A stretch of 64,000 nt of DNA from Amblyomma americanum (GCF_052857255.1 NC_135497.1:111054880-111118879); one strand, 5' to 3'. Counted from the stretch's first letter, positions 12,471 to 25,573 are shown. A program made the numbers and translations. The notes: a model not told the origin generated them from the letters alone.

Positions 12471-12975
12471 GTCGGCACAGTATTCGAAGACGTAATTTAG
12501 CCCATTCCGGCAAAGTGCCGCGGGATCACCGAAACATCGGAGAAATCCCTGGATTTTCAAACCATTACCATGCCACCTGGAGGGAAGTGGCGTAAACGGG
12601 GGAGGGTCTTGACCTCCCATGAGCATCAACATCATTATCATTAATTGTAACCTGCAATTATTTTTCTTGCAGGTAATGTACTATATTTAATCAATATTGT
12701 GGAAAGTTTTCATTTCATAGCGGTATATCGTCTTCCCCGAGCTCATAAAGTTACACATTATAATCGTTATCATCATCGCCGAGGGACCACGGCATGTGTC
12801 GTTGCATGATCATTGCAGTATGTCACAAATGAGAACTGGCGTGTTTACCTGCTGGACAATCCGGATGTCATTAATGTGGACCGAGCTGTGGGCACTCTGT
12901 AATGCGTCATGTGCGCATGTGTAGTAACGTGGGATCAATGTGGACCTTGAAATGGGGGTTGATGGGGACCTGGTA

Positions 12976-13195
12976 TGACGTCACATTACATCTCCGTCAC
13001 GTGATTAGGTTTGACGTCACATTACCTCACTGTCCCGTGACTTGGTATTATGTACCACTCTTATGATGTTATAAATAATACTAATTAGTCTTAGCATTAC
13101 CTAATTACATTTATAAGCATTGGTTACGCATGTTGATCAATATATGTTAATTAACAATAATTAATTACGTGACGTGACCATATTCGTCACGTGAC
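12976..13195. promoter_or_regulatory. Cluster of CRE and CACGTG palindromes inside the hAT element
   Basis: TGACGTCA lies at 12976-12983 and 13012-13019, CGTCACGTGAT near 12995, and GTCACGTGAC at 13186-13195, with further TCACGTG-like variants between. The arrangement is kept in the other hAT copies (26189-26408; also near 43157-43376 and 54604-54823). The motifs match binding sites of CREB/ATF and bHLH-zip factors; function is inference. Confidence 0.35.
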
Positions 13196-14236
13196 TCGTC
13201 GCCTCATGGCGTCACATGGTGCCGTTTCTTGCAGGCACATTTTTTGCGGATATGACCTTGAAACTGAGCCATCTAATGCTTTCGAATTAAAAAAAAAGAA
13301 GCCGCTCGCTTCTACACAGACATAAATACAACGCTCCCCTGTTGGTGTATTGCAGTCGCAGCTTGTTTTCGGAGGCAGCATACAGAGGACTGAAATGAGC
13401 GTTTGCTGGGTGGCAAAATTTTCATCTACGCTGAGTGCTCTCGCTATGCCAGATAGAGCTAAAAAAATCGAAATATACTGATATGCGTCTGCGTAGCCGT
13501 CACAGTGGGAGACACATCGGCGACCAGTTTCTGTATATACGCAATTCTCAAGTCTAGTATCGTGAATAGCCCCTTCCCCCTACCACCCTCCTAATTTCTG
13601 GTAGATGGTGTAGAACGTCTTTGTTTGTCATTTGCCGGTTCGTGCGTTAATGAGCGAGAGGCTTCCAATACGAACAAGTATACGCGAAGCAGTTGCCGAA
13701 TATTGGCACTGATAAGCTTACAATTAGTGAACCAAACTTCATGAAAAAAGTACCCTCCGACGTATTGGTGGTAACCGCGTAAGGGACACCCCTGTCCGCA
13801 GGCCCTATACTCTCCGAGGGTTCATCCCAGATTATAAGCTTCTCTTATTGCGTGCACATCAACAGTGTCTGTACGCACCTTATTAAATAATTAGAGACCG
13901 CTTAGTGCCGCTATTGTATTAACTAGTAATCACAATTGTACCATTTTCATTTTCGCTTTCCGGTGTCACAGGATTCTCAGAATTGTTTTAAACTGAAAAA
14001 CTTCATAATTTTTTTTTGCTTTTTCTGAGGTCGACCAGCCGACCTCAACCTCAAAATTTGAGGATTGAGGTTCAGGTGAGGTTGAGTGAGGTCGCCAGTG
14101 GCCCCAGGAAAAGAGAGGTGAGGACGTCTCAGGAGACCTCAACCTCAACTGATGAGGTCGAGGTTGAGTGAGGTCAGCAAATTTTTTTCGAGGTTGAGGT
14201 GAGGTCGTGATTTTTGAGATCAAATGCCCACCTCTG

Positions 14237-14345
14237 TCACTGTATCGTACGCTGCCCCCGCTAACGGCAGCCTGTTGCAAGGATCTTCTGCGTTTAAAGT
14301 GATCGCATTTACGTGGAATGTACGTTGTCGCAGTGTACAAACAAT
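14237..14345. repeat. Unit sequence right of the hAT
   Basis: It begins with the 8-bp target copy TCACTGTA, then matches 27420-27530 up to ACAAACAATG, where a SINE begins. No gene is seen. Confidence 0.75.
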
Positions 14346-14671
14346 GAATAATAATTATAATAATAACAATTTGTTTCGGTGGAAAGGAAATGGCGCAGTA
14401 TCTGTCTCATATATCGTTGGACACCTGAACCGCGCTGTAAGGGAAGGGATAAAGGAGGGAGTGAAAGAAGAAAGGAAGAAGAGGTGCCGTAGTGGAGAGC
14501 TCCGGAATAATTTCGACCACCTGGGGTTCTTTAACGTGCACTGACATCGCACAGCACACGGGCGCCTTAGCCTTTTTCCTCCATAAAAACGCAGCCGCCG
14601 CGGTCGGGTTCGAATTCGGGAGCTCCGGATCTGTAGTCGAGCGCCCTAACCACTGAGCCACCGCGGCGGGT
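14346..14671 (-). mobile_element. Ruka-like SINE, antisense, full length
   Basis: AAT-rich tail complement at 14344-14370, body, B box (with a mismatch, GGGTTCGAATTC) near 14606, and A-box complement near 14647-14663. On the right it joins GAAGTAGGTGTAC and then a piece of block S, so the right flank is not the original one. Confidence 0.85.
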
Positions 14672-15030
14672 TCGAAGTAGGTGTACAAAAAAATACGCAG
14701 TAATAAATTTGCTATTCAATAAATAACCGTGTAGCAAATGTCTCACTTCTCTCAGCCGCGCCTTGACTGAAGTCTCGATAAAAGAGGGGTCGAAAGCAGT
14801 GAGAGAAAATGGCGCCGTAGTTAAGGGCTTCGGATTAATTTAACCACCTGGGTTTCTTCAAAACAAGCACTGATATCGCGTAGCACACGGACGGCTTTTT
14901 GTATTTCGCCTCCGTGGAGATGTGGCTGCCGCGGTCGGGGTTTGACACACGAGGAACGCGGTGTGACGTCATACCAAGCGGCGGCGAGCCGCGCGGTGTG
15001 ACATCATGCCAGATTACGCGCCGAGCGCGC
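14672..15030. repeat. Rearranged fragments of blocks S and E
   Basis: 14672-14692 is pair-spacer sequence. 14693-14946 matches the 3' part of S (from AATACGCAGTAATAAAT through the old SINE). At about 14946 it jumps to the end of E (CGAGGAACGCGGTGTGACG), which runs to 15030. The rest of S and about 450 bp of E are deleted. No gene is seen. Confidence 0.7.
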
Positions 15031-15786
15031 TCAGCAGTGTAACCATCTCACATATCTCTGTGGACACCCGAATCGCGCTGTAAAGGAAGGGATAAAGGAG
15101 GGAGGGAACGAAGAAAAAGAAAACTGAAAAGTTCGCTCGGCTAGGGAAGAAAGAGGTCCCGTAGTGGAGGGCTCCGGAATAATTTCGACCAGCTGGGGAT
15201 CTTTAACGTGCACTGACATCACACAGCAGACGGGCACCTTAGCGTTTTTCCTCCATAAAAACGCATCCGCCGCAGTAGGCTTCGAACCCGGGAACTCCGG
15301 ATCAGTAGCCTAGCGCCCTAACCACTGAGCCACCGCGGCGGCTGAAATGATGAAGAAACTTCGATTTCTTCCCGCGCATCATGTTTTTTTTTTCGAGCGG
15401 TCCATACAATACAGGAGCACTGCCTGCATTTAAAAACGGGAAGCTTTGGACGGCGCCGAATAAGCGCCTGCGCGGAAAATTGTACGAAGTAGGTGTACAA
15501 AAAATTATTTTGGGACGATATACAGGATCCGGAGTTCCCGGGTTCGAACCCGACCGCGGCGGCTGCGTTTTTAAGGAGGAAAAACGCTAAGGCGCCCGTG
15601 TGCTGTACGATGTCAGTGCACGTTAAAGATCCCCAGGTGGTCGAAATTATTCCAGAGCTCTCCACTACGGCACCTCTCTTCCTTTGTTCTTTCACTCCCT
15701 CCTTTATCCCTTCCGTTACAACGCGGTTCAGGTGTCCGCCGATATATGAGACAGATAATGCGCCATTTCCTTTCCCCCAAAACCAG
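15031..15786. mobile_element. Inverted Ruka-like SINE pair with spacer
   Basis: Antisense arm 15031-15342, spacer 15343-15530, sense arm 15531-15786. The antisense arm carries the CGCTCGGCTA scar near 15134-15143, as at 632 and 34204. The sense arm lacks the A box. It ends in a GTT/ATT tract at 15787-15827. Confidence 0.85.
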
Positions 15787-15834
15787 TTATTATTGTTATT
15801 GTTATTATTATTGTTATTGTTATTATTCCGGTTT

Positions 15835-17950
15835 TCCAAGGAACTTAGAACAGCGCTGAAACTTAAGGAGCGGGCCCACTATAAAGCGAAACGCCCTGGG
15901 CTGGATACATGTGCAGATGAATTTCGCCGCTTGCGTTCCCTTTGCAAACGCCTGTACAAGCGGGATCATGAGTCATATCTTGAATATTTAGAGAATAGTG
16001 CCTCTAATCGTCCTACTGAATTCTGGCGATACGTTCGCAAGAGTTCGAATAAATCTGATAGTCATATTCACTTAGTTGACTCTCATGGGAAAGAAATTCG
16101 GAATGTCGCTGGCGGCTTTGTTCAACACTTTTCCTCCGTGTACAAATCTCCACGTTGCGATTCCGTATGCCTTCCACCTGGCGCACCTAATTCCGTTCTT
16201 CTTGACGAGAAGTTAGTGAGAGTCTTAAATGTTTGAACAGATCTTTGTCCCCTCGACCTGATGTCATTCCAGCCGCCAAAATAAAGGCCTTCAATAGTAC
16301 CTTCGTCCCTGTTTTAACCACGATATTTAATAACTGTTTGAAAAACTCTGCCTTTCCCCGCGTGTGGAAAACGGCGCGTGTTTTCCCTGTCTTCAAATCA
16401 GGAAACAAATCTGATGTTTCGAACTACCGCCCCATTTCTCTTCTTTGTGCAAGCTCTACGTTTATTTAATTAGCTTTGCACAAAGTACTTTCCTTCCACC
16501 TCAAACATGTAATCATACATAATCAGCATGGTTTCATAAAAGGTCGTTCTACTACAACTACCCTTGTGACTTTTATGACGTATACATCAGCTGAAGTCCT
16601 TCATAGGAGTCAGGTAGACAATGTGTACTGTGATTTGAGCAAAGCATTCGACTTTGTTACTCACTCATTACTTCTTCAAAAGCTTCTGCTGTTTGAGATA
16701 GGTGTTTCAAATGTAGCCCTCCTACGCAACTATCTTCTTGATCGGTCCTGCTTTGTCAGTGTAAATGGACAGACCTCATTTGTTTACACTCCAACCAGCG
16801 GAGTTCCTCAGGGCTCGGTATTAGGCCCGCTTCTGTTCTCTGTTTTTATCAATGACGTTTCCTCCGTGGTCAAAAACTCCTCGTTTCTCCTTTGTGCGGA
16901 CGATATAAAAATATTCGAGGCAATACATACTCTTCATGATTGCTTGTCATTGCAATCGGACATATCCGCCTTCTCTGATTGGTGCTTGAAGAATGGGCTC
17001 ATTCTCAATTCATCAAAAACCAAGGTTGTCTCATTTACGCGTAAAACGCACAGTCTTCTCTACTCTTATTCTGTGAATGGTAGGCCGCTGCCCATGGTTG
17101 ATGAAATTAATGACCTCGGCAGCACTTTTCGACCGTAGCCTCAGCTTCTCCTCTCATACAAAACGCATTGCTCTACGGGCTATGCGTACACTCGACTTCA
17201 TCTGCAGGCTTTCGAGAGAGTTTCGAGCCCCACTTCCTTTCTTAAACCTCTACATCACCATATGCTTGCCGCTTTAGGAATATGCGTCTGTTGTTTGGAA
17301 CGCCACTTGCCAGTCGAACTGTGAAAAAATCGACAGAGTTCAGCTAAAGTTTTTACGCATATTTCAACATCGGTTTTCTTGCAAAACTTCCAGCTCTCGT
17401 CCCAGACGGAGTAACTCACTGCATCTTCCTTCTCTTAGCTGCCGTCGCGTGAGGGCAGATATAATTTTCTTGTATAAACTTCTTCATGGTCACATTCTAT
17501 GCCCTCCGCTCCTAGCGCGTATCATTTTGCGTGTACCGCGAAATTAAAGAGCATAAGGGAATTCAGACCATTCCAGTTTCTGCGCTCCTGCACTCCCTCT
17601 CCCCTCTGGACAGAATAATAATAATGTTTTTTGGGGGGGAGAAAGGAAATGGCGCAGTATCTGTATCATATATCGTTGGACACCTGAACCGCGCCGTAAC
17701 GGAAGGGATAAAGGAGGGAGTGAAAGAAGAAAGGAAGAAGAGGTGCCGTAGTGGAGGGCTCCGGAAGAATTTCGACCACCTGGGGATCTTTAACGTGCAC
17801 CGACATCGCACAGCACACGGGCGCTTTAGCGTTTTTCCTCCATAAAAACGCAGCCGCCGCGGTCTGCAAAAGTTGTTTAATTCTCTTTGCCCTCACCTTG
17901 ATATATTCGAAAATTCTCTCCCTTCCTTTATATTGGATGTCCGTGACGTT
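15835..17950 (+). pseudogene. Reverse transcriptase remnant of LINE1b
   Basis: The RT blocks match LINE1a almost residue for residue: FWRYVRKSS, SNYRPISLL, DLSKAFDFVTHSLL, GVPQGSVLGPLLF. Here SKAF is intact where LINE1a has SNAF, while the catalytic Tyr of YADD is Cys. Frames are broken near 16230, at the shared TAA near 16467 and near 17120, and by a stop at 17275-17277. The C-terminal end is split by the inserted SINE. It is non-functional. Confidence 0.75.
17617..17865 (-). mobile_element. Ruka-like SINE inserted in LINE1b
   Basis: LINE1a reads GACAGAATGCAAAGG without interruption, whereas here the SINE sits between GACAGAAT and GCAAAAG. The AAT tail complement is at the left and the copy stops within the B-box region (GCCGCGGTC) at the right, so the head is missing. 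No clear target duplication is visible. Confidence 0.85.
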
Positions 17951-18567
17951 CCACTTTGAGCACTCTTCTTCTCATACATAACTTCCCCTTTCATGCATTT
18001 TGTCTTTACTACACTTGTGCATTTGCACCGGTATTATATTGTTTTTTTCTCCTTAATTGTTCATCACGTCTACTTGTTTTCATTAATATTATTTCATTAA
18101 TACTGTGTACTCACGCCTGATTGTCTGTAACGCGTTCACTAATTACATTTCTTATTGTGTATGTTTGTATTTCTAGCTTGTATTTCAGAGGTTTCTTATT
18201 CGTTCATATTAGTATTGGCTTTATTCTTGTTTGTATTTTGCTATATCCTGTACTTGGCTGTTATCGGTCGTTCTTGCGTTCACTCTCTTTGTTTATTATT
18301 TCATTAGTTATTTATATGTCTGTTGCTTGTTCCAGCTGTTTTCATTTACCGCTGCTCTCGCTGTTTTCTTGTTTTCGCTTTTTTGCTTCATGCTTGCTGT
18401 CACGCCTAGTTTATGTGTCTTTTTTTCCTATCGCCTTGACTGCTGCATTACCTCCCGTGAGTGTCTTCCTTTGTGGTGAAATAAATGTACATTTCGTGCG
18501 TGGGAATGGTGTGCCAGCACCAAGAACTTCGGGTTGTTCCTGGGCACCGAAAAATAAAGATTTATTG

Positions 18568-18852
<285 letters not shown>

Positions 18853-20735
18853 GCAGGACGCTTCTAGTCAAATAAGAATACGAACAGTACATGCAGCACA
18901 GGATGCACGTGCGGTCGTAGAAAGTGCATTCTTAAACTTGGCCGGCCAGCTCGGACACGCTGTGGCTTGAATTTCACGGCAAAACAAGAATCCGCATATA
19001 AACGGCACGTACTGCGGTATCATTTCCCGCAACTTCTAATGCGAATTTCAGCGACAGCGTCGGCGGCACGCAGTGCTGAATGTTCGCGAGTCCGCCCTTT
19101 TGTCACGATGTCGGTGGCGCGTACATTTCTATCTGGCATCTGTGGGATGTTTTTGCGCTGCGCGTTTGTTGCCAGCGTTCTGTGCGCAGCTCGCATGTAA
19201 CGCACTTACAGCGTTTGCGGGCCTCCGGCTGATGTTCAGCGTCCCGTGCATGACGCTCTCTCGCGGTTGCATCCATTGTCGCCCAGCGCTGACATCCGCC
19301 CTCTCTTCTTTCCGGCCATGGCTGCATGAAGCGTCTCAAGCACGAACTCTACTTTTCCTCACGTGCCCCTTCATCCCTCCCCCTTCCCCCACTCTCCGCT
19401 CGCCTTCCATTTCGAATTCCTCCTCCTCTCTGCGGTAACGTCACCACAGCGATCGATGCGTTTCCCGGTGTCGAAGAGAAAGACAAAAAGGCGAAGTGTG
19501 CGTAATTTGCTTAACTTTGAAAGGTAGCCTATTGCGGTATTTAATGAGCAACTATTGTTAGACACCATCGCAGTGAACCTTCGTTCAAAACTGCAGTGAA
19601 CAAAATTACGGCTGCGGAAGGCGACGACGTGTAAAGGCAGTGCACGAGCAGGGACAAGAAGAGAAAAGAATGCTCTTGCAGATGGCGGGGGCAGATTCGG
19701 TCAGCGTGTTTGGTCCGAACCTTGGTGTCGCATCTCCGTTGCCCAAAATGCTACTCCGACCCCAGTCTCCAGATGCGGACGGCCACGCGGACGCTCGAGG
19801 AAGAGACGCCTTCCGCTTGACCCGCCACTCCGCCGTTACCACCGCCACCAGAAGCAGCGACGCAGTCCTTCGCCAGCCGCAGCGGGTGAGCACTGCTTCT
19901 CCAGCGTCGCGGCGCCACATCCAAAACACCGATGCTTCCTCGAGCCTGCACCTCCGCCTCCTTTTCCGCGGTGGTGGCGTGGAAGCGAAATTTTTGGCGT
20001 CGTCCAGGAGTTGCTTCGACGGCTGCACCTGGCTCAACTGCTCACTCGTCCAGGACACCACGGTGCGGCAGACGTCGAAGTCATCTTTCTTCGGGGACGG
20101 CGGAAGACGTTTGCGGGCAGGCATGGGCGTACCTGTGCGGCTGAGGACCGCAGCATCGCCCACGGACTTGGGGCCGAAGCTGAACAATTCCCCTACGAAG
20201 CCCTCTTCATGTCGCTCGCCTTAGTTGCGCCTACTGCTCGCATCAGTCGAGAGGAGTGCATTTAGCACCAGATAGAAACTGCGCAAAGCTCGGAAAAGAA
20301 AATATGAAGCAATAAATTCGTTATCCGATAAAACAAAGGTGCAGCAACCGTCTCACTTCTCTCAGCCGCAGCGGCGCTTTTATTGAAGTCTCGATAAATG
20401 AATGGTCGTAAGCAGTGAGAGAAAGAGGCGCCGTATTTAAGGGCTTCGGATTAATTCAACCACCTGGGCTTCTTTAACAAGCACCGGTATCGTATAGCAC
20501 ACGGGCGGCTGTAGCTAATTCGCCTCCATCGAAACGCGGCTGCCGCGGCCGGGGTTTTATACCGCGTCGTATACAGCTGCTCAATGGCCGAAACGGCAGC
20601 CACCGCGACAGGTTCGAGCCTCACGGACACAGAAAAAAGCAACGTTGCAAAAAGACGAAATAAATTGCCATCTAAGTAAAATATGAAGAGGTTTCGTCGT
20701 TGTTGTAAACCGAATCACAGTGTGAGTAATAAAAA
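18853..20735. repeat. Block S, copy S2 (long form), joined directly to F
   Basis: It matches S1, including the extra 380-bp segment. The central frames are disrupted by an extra T near 19990. The old SINE lies at about 20428-20615. After CAGTGTGAGTAATAAAAAA it passes straight into block F, so E and its SINE are missing in this unit. Confidence 0.8.
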
Positions 20736-23700
20736 ATAAACTGTTTTGCCTTCTGCTAGTTTCGTTCCCCGCTTTCGCCTAGTCGTCGCCGGTCTCGGTG
20801 CCGCGCCGTCAGTCTCGCTTCTCGTGCCTCCTGCTTCATTAGTCGTTGTTGGATGAGGACACGATGGTGCACGTTCACGTGACTACCTCGTGCGCACTCC
20901 GTGCGTCAGGCCTCTTGGTGCGCTCATGCTCAGCAAAAAGGGGTGGGGGTGACGTTTCCAAAGACACGCCTCCAAACGCCTCCCAGGAACTGGTCAAGTG
21001 CATCCTGATTCGTTTACTGCAACCTCAAGGCTACATGGGAGTCTACAAAGAAAACCCCACGGACTGCCAAGATGTCCTGGTGCATAGAGCCAGGTTTGCA
21101 AACTTGTCAGCGGGTTATGCAGGGACAGTGGTAGAGAGAAGGCAGGTAGATGGGCTTCTTGACAGCACAAACACAGGGAGAAAGGCGGGGCCGATCCTGA
21201 GAGTGCTTAGCCAAGGTAAGGTGGCTAGCGTGGGGAGGTGTGAAAAGCGGCCGGTGAAGCATGGCCCCCAGCGCGCCGATGCCGTGTGGCGGCGCTGAGG
21301 GCAGAGGCGCGGCGCAGCCTAAATGAGCGCATCGCGTAGGCTAAATTTTACCACTGATGCGAGGATGAGCCCATTTCGCTTATCGCGCGATTTCTGCGAG
21401 TGTCAAAGAATGAATCTTTACAATAAAATGTTTCGTCAACTCGCATCCTTATTCCCGTGAAATGTGCTGCTTCACAAGCCCAGTTTGCAATGCATAGTTG
21501 GACTGAAGCGCATTTTGTGCGTGCACATTTCGACACGCTGTCCAGGATGTGAGGCACACCGCAGTGGAAGGTTTCGGAATAATTTCAACCCCCTGGGTTT
21601 CATAAATGTGCACTGCCTCTTTTCATTGCGCCGCCATCGAAACGTAGCCACTACGGCGAGAAGAGCAGGTTGTAATGCGTGCCACAGGACCTCTTAACTG
21701 CAGTCGTGTTGGGTGAAGGCGCCCCAACTCACAAACCAGTTTTTGTCGCCGCCTGCGAACCTGTAGCATGTATGCCATTTTGACGCTCATGTAAGCAAGG
21801 ACCCCGGAACCGGAGGGGGGGGGGGGGGGGCAGCATTTTTCCAGAGGGGGCAGCGCCTCCGTTTCCGTTACTTGCACTCGGATCAGATTGCTGACAATTG
21901 AAACACTTCAGTTCTAGGATTCTTTATGCAAAGCACAGTGGGGCTCACCTACTTGGCTTCGTATACCCAGTTGTAATTAAAGCATATCGTATATGAGTAA
22001 CGTAAACCAGTCATGTCCCAACAGCAGTCGACTGTCTGGCCCATGTACATGATCATTATTAGCAGAATTTAAACAAACTGTGCACAAACTTTTTTATTGA
22101 AATAGATCACTCCTCGTGGGTAAAGCTTCCCATTTCAATTCGTTTTATATTGCCGTGAATCTTGCACGGTTTGTTCGTTCGAACTCAAAATCGCTGGCAA
22201 GCGGCTTTATCATTATGTTTTGTAATGCGAAATGCGACCAGACTTATCTCAATTCATCGTGGCCACGAGCAAATGCTCCCACATTTTTCCAAATAGTTGT
22301 AGTTGCTTTTGGTTCCTTATCTCGATAGAAGGTTCCTTGCCAGCTTTAAATTGAACGCGGCCATGTACTGCAGGCATTCAGTCCGATGACCGCCGAGCGC
22401 GCTGGTGGCTATCGCCGCCGCCGACTCATTCAGTTTAATTAGTGAGCGCGAGTCAGCCCCTTATAAACAGTTCGATTTGGAAGTTTTTTCGTTGTCTTCC
22501 TGACTGGTGGAGCGTCGTAACGACAACGTGACAGTATGCATCACCTTTTGAACATTGAAAAATATATAATAATAAAGATATTAAATTTATTGTGTAAATG
22601 AGCTATAAATAAATAACAAAATAAGCTCGAAGTCTTGCCCCCTGCATGTAAGCAATCTCCGACGATTCTAGACAATGAAGCAACACATCTGGCAATGAAA
22701 TCGTTTATTTACAAGTGAGGGGGGAAACCTTTGCAGAATTTGACCTACAACACGCAAGGTTTCAGTGTTTGGCTTTTCTTCTCGCTATCCTCCTGATTTG
22801 CACCCTTAATCAAAAAGAGAATCTTTGTGAGACAGTAAAGACGTGCAACTGATGCTGTCAGCGCAACAGAATGCTCAGAACAACCAATTTTTGGCACATC
22901 ACAATTGACTGTAGAATGTCTGCCGCAGCGTCGGCATGCAAGCGCGTTCAGCTGAACGCATGTGTAAGTTTGTTTTCAAGGACGTTGACAAAATTGTAAA
23001 ATGATACTGACGGATATAAAAGGCCCCCAAGGTCCCACTCAATAGTTGTCTCAGCTGGAAGTTCTTTGGGATTGTTGCCTTTATCGCAGAGACGTGCTCC
23101 TCTGCAAGCATCACAATGGGTTGCTAAAACACGCTTCCTGGCAACATAGCCTGCAATGTAATAAATCAACCGCGCATCGCTGTGTCGCACAGCATAGCTG
23201 CGATGGTCTACAGCCACTTCAACTTTTTCCACAGCCACTTTTGCTGTTGAAGGCATATCGCCCTCGCATGAGAAAACGCTGCAGACACCCCAATACAGGC
23301 GACGAAACGAACTGAACTGACTAACTGCTACGGCGTGTGCAAGGCCGACGCGGCTGAACGGCCGAGCTTACCGCGCCGCTATTAGCAGCGCCACATTTCT
23401 CCTAGCGGCATCCGTGCGCAGAGGGGTCACGCGCGGCCGAGAGGAAGCGCCGCGGTCTTCACCCCTTCGCATTCTAGCCACCCTAGCCAAGGTTTCGCCA
23501 AGAGGGCTTGTCTTCGTCTGACAACTCTGCTCGTCCAAACGTTGGCTAAGAGCCCTGAGGCTCCCCCTTCCTTGTTCACTTTGTATTATGAGGGACAGGT
23601 ACATTTAATACGGTATACAGTAGGGCCCATCGTTCTTTGTTAAAACCCGATTTTAACCGATTCTTGCACCCCGAGCAGATTTCTTAAATATCGGGTTCAA

Positions 23701-24122
23701 CCCGGTTTCTACACGAAAATAAGCCTTCTAGGGGACTTAGTTTCCCTATGGACAAACATGAATTAAGGAGATAGAGAGGACCAGCCGGCGCAGTCAGCGA
23801 ATGCCGGCATCTTCTTGGTCCGCGTCCCTAGTCCGGGATGCCGCAAGATGGCGCCGCCTCGCGAGCTCAGCGTGCGAGGGCAGCTTGTGGCGTCGCATTC
23901 GAGCACTCGAGCTTTGAATACACCGCAGAGGAACTTCGCGGACACCTTGTGCGGATATCCAGACGAATGTTTTCAGTACTCTTATCGTTTTGAAACTTTT
24001 TTAACGCTTTTTATTCATGACGTTGCTTATCTGAGGACAAGTCCGAACAGTGTGCGCGTTTCAGAAGCGAGAAGCAAAAGCACAGGGACCGACTGACCAG
24101 ACGTCTACTCAGCATCACCGTA
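20736..24122. repeat. Block F, copy F1
   Basis: Four copies exist in the window (20736, about 37305, about 48785, about 60169). Contents from left to right are a GC-rich part with short unrecognised frames; a truncated old SINE (21558-21660); a poly-G run (21815-21830); about 1 kb in which I see nothing recognisable; an AT-rich stretch near 22555-22625; the minus-strand P-type transposase relic; a segment with CCCGA-rich short inverted repeats (23622-23720); and the hAT left flank ending in TCACCGTA. Confidence 0.75.
22760..23256 (-). pseudogene. P-element/THAP9-type transposase C-terminal remnant (copy a)
   Basis: The minus-strand ATG at 23256 opens 102 codons containing DARLIYYIAGYVARK followed by a C..C pair (HCDACRGARLC). 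This IAGYVA-Cys arrangement is characteristic of the C-terminal region of P-element and THAP9-like transposases. An in-frame TGA (22948-22950) interrupts it. The tail beyond (LHADAAA...) continues the family match in other copies but has lost one base here. AATAAA on the minus strand at 22704-22709 could be the old polyadenylation signal. Catalytic and THAP domains are not seen. Family assignment is from motif memory. Confidence 0.6.
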
Positions 24123-24724
24123 CAGAGGTGGGCAACCTCATGAGGTTTCGACTTCATGAGGTCGACCTCAACCTCAAAATGAATTCGGCCTCACGTCTTG
24201 AGGTGAGGTTGAGGTGAGGTCGGCGACGGCTCGAAATTTTGTGATTGAGGTCAGCAAATCAGACCTCAACTTCACGCGTGAGTTTGAGGTTGAGTGAGGT
24301 CGTCATTCAGTAAGGTCGAAATTTTGAGGTCCAGACTTTTTGTAATTGCCGCGTCTTACTTCGACGAGTGCCGCTTCCGAAGCGGAGTCGGAGCGCACCA
24401 CCGCAGTGTTCAAGCAGTGACGGTTAGTGTTCGGATTCCCCTGTTTAGACAACCGGATGGCTTAGTCCGCTCTTAGCATTTGGTGCTGCGCCGTAATGTC
24501 CGTTCAGTCCGAGCCTACAGGAAGACGCACCCCTCTGTCTGAATGAAAGGAGTGCTGCTGTCACAGCACGCTACTCTCCCTCCCTCTTCCCCCGCTGGCG
24601 CAACACCCGTAGCTGCCTGCCGGTCGGCTCAAACTCCCGAGAGCGCGCAAAGCACATAACTCACGTTGACCACTGGTAGCTTTGTCTGATGCCGCAAACA
24701 AATAAGTTCAGTCCAACAATCACG

Positions 24725-25192
24725 CTATAAATTCGTCGCAGCGCGTATGGCCCAAAGCAAGCTTACTTCGTGTACTTCAAGACTACCGCCGCTGTCGTCA
24801 CAGCTCTTGCCCTTCAGTCGAGTAAAGGGATCCTGCTGTACATTACGCGGTGACCTAACAGAAACTGGAGCAGCCGGCACAGGAGAGAGAATGTGATTCG
24901 GGTAGTTCCTAGCAAGGACACATGCTGATTCGATGAAGAGAGGACGAAGCCAGAAAAACCTGTATAACACCTTCGGAGCTTTTGGTCGGTGTCTTCCCCT
25001 TTCGAATCTCACCCTACTTCTGCATCTATTCCCGTTCCGTAATGCAAGCAGATGCAAATACAATTTCACTTTTATATCCTTCCAAACAACCTCTCTTTGA
25101 TCTCCAGTTCCTTGTTCCTTCTCGGAAATTCTCGTAATATGCCGAAATACCGCAGCACGGGGCGAACGCACCAGGCTACCAGCATATAGCAA
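24725..25192 (-). other. Unrecognised open frame inside hAT copy 2
   Basis: A minus-strand frame of about 155 codons without an ATG at its listed start (TTG). Basic, with no domain I can name. Copies 3 and 4 keep a 114-codon ATG version (41497-41841 and 52961-53305), identical to each other. It may be a relic of captured host sequence or chance; no support beyond openness. Confidence 0.2.
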
Positions 25193-25543
25193 TGTAATAA
25201 TGGTAACATATGCAAAACTGTAATGAATGTATGGTGATGTGGTAGCTGATTCCTTTTACTTTTTTAATGAAGATGTGTCAATACAACTGATTACGTGCTG
25301 GCGCTGTGCTGCCGAGTCGATGTTTCAAACCTTCTAATGTGACGTTTAATGGTGCACACTGTTGTGAACTTCTGTTTTGAGTGTGCCATTTTTGTTTGTA
25401 AGTTTGTAATCATACTCTCAATTTTGACGGAAAACAAGTGATTGACTCAAACCAGCTTCTCTCAGACTGGTTGACGAAATGGTACCAAGGATTCTGGTCA
25501 GGCGTATAGTATTTAGGCATTCTTTTTGTCCCGCGTTTGGGAC

Positions 25544-25573
25544 GGGGGGGGGGGGGGGGGGGGGCGGGGGGGG
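25544..25573. repeat. Poly-G tract in hAT interior
   Basis: A run of G with a single C, following GTCCCGCGTTTGGGAC. The same position is poly-G in all hAT copies with different lengths: 12017-12028, 42507-42530 and 53969-53999. Length differences between otherwise similar copies show slippage or an assembly limit. Confidence 0.9.

Larger units (their letters stand above)
11889..14236. mobile_element. hAT-like element copy 1, right part only
   Basis: Homologous to the right two thirds of the complete copies at 24123, 40894 and 52358. The right end reads ATGCCCACCTCTG (ending at 14236), followed by TCACTGTA, the conserved target-site copy. A subterminal GAGGT/CCTCA array occupies about 14025-14215. 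A SINE is inserted at 12163-12470. The left end was lost at the joint with LINE3. No transposase frame is seen. Confidence 0.85.

Noticed and set aside
20736..21340. GC-rich start of block F as a host exon
   Set aside because: Open frames are short and shift between copies; donor-like GTAAGG motifs alone do not support an exon.
24725..25192. The hAT interior minus frame as a transposase or MADF-like gene
   Set aside because: No catalytic motif or zinc finger and no ATG at the listed start; the resemblance to MADF-type proteins was too weak to claim.
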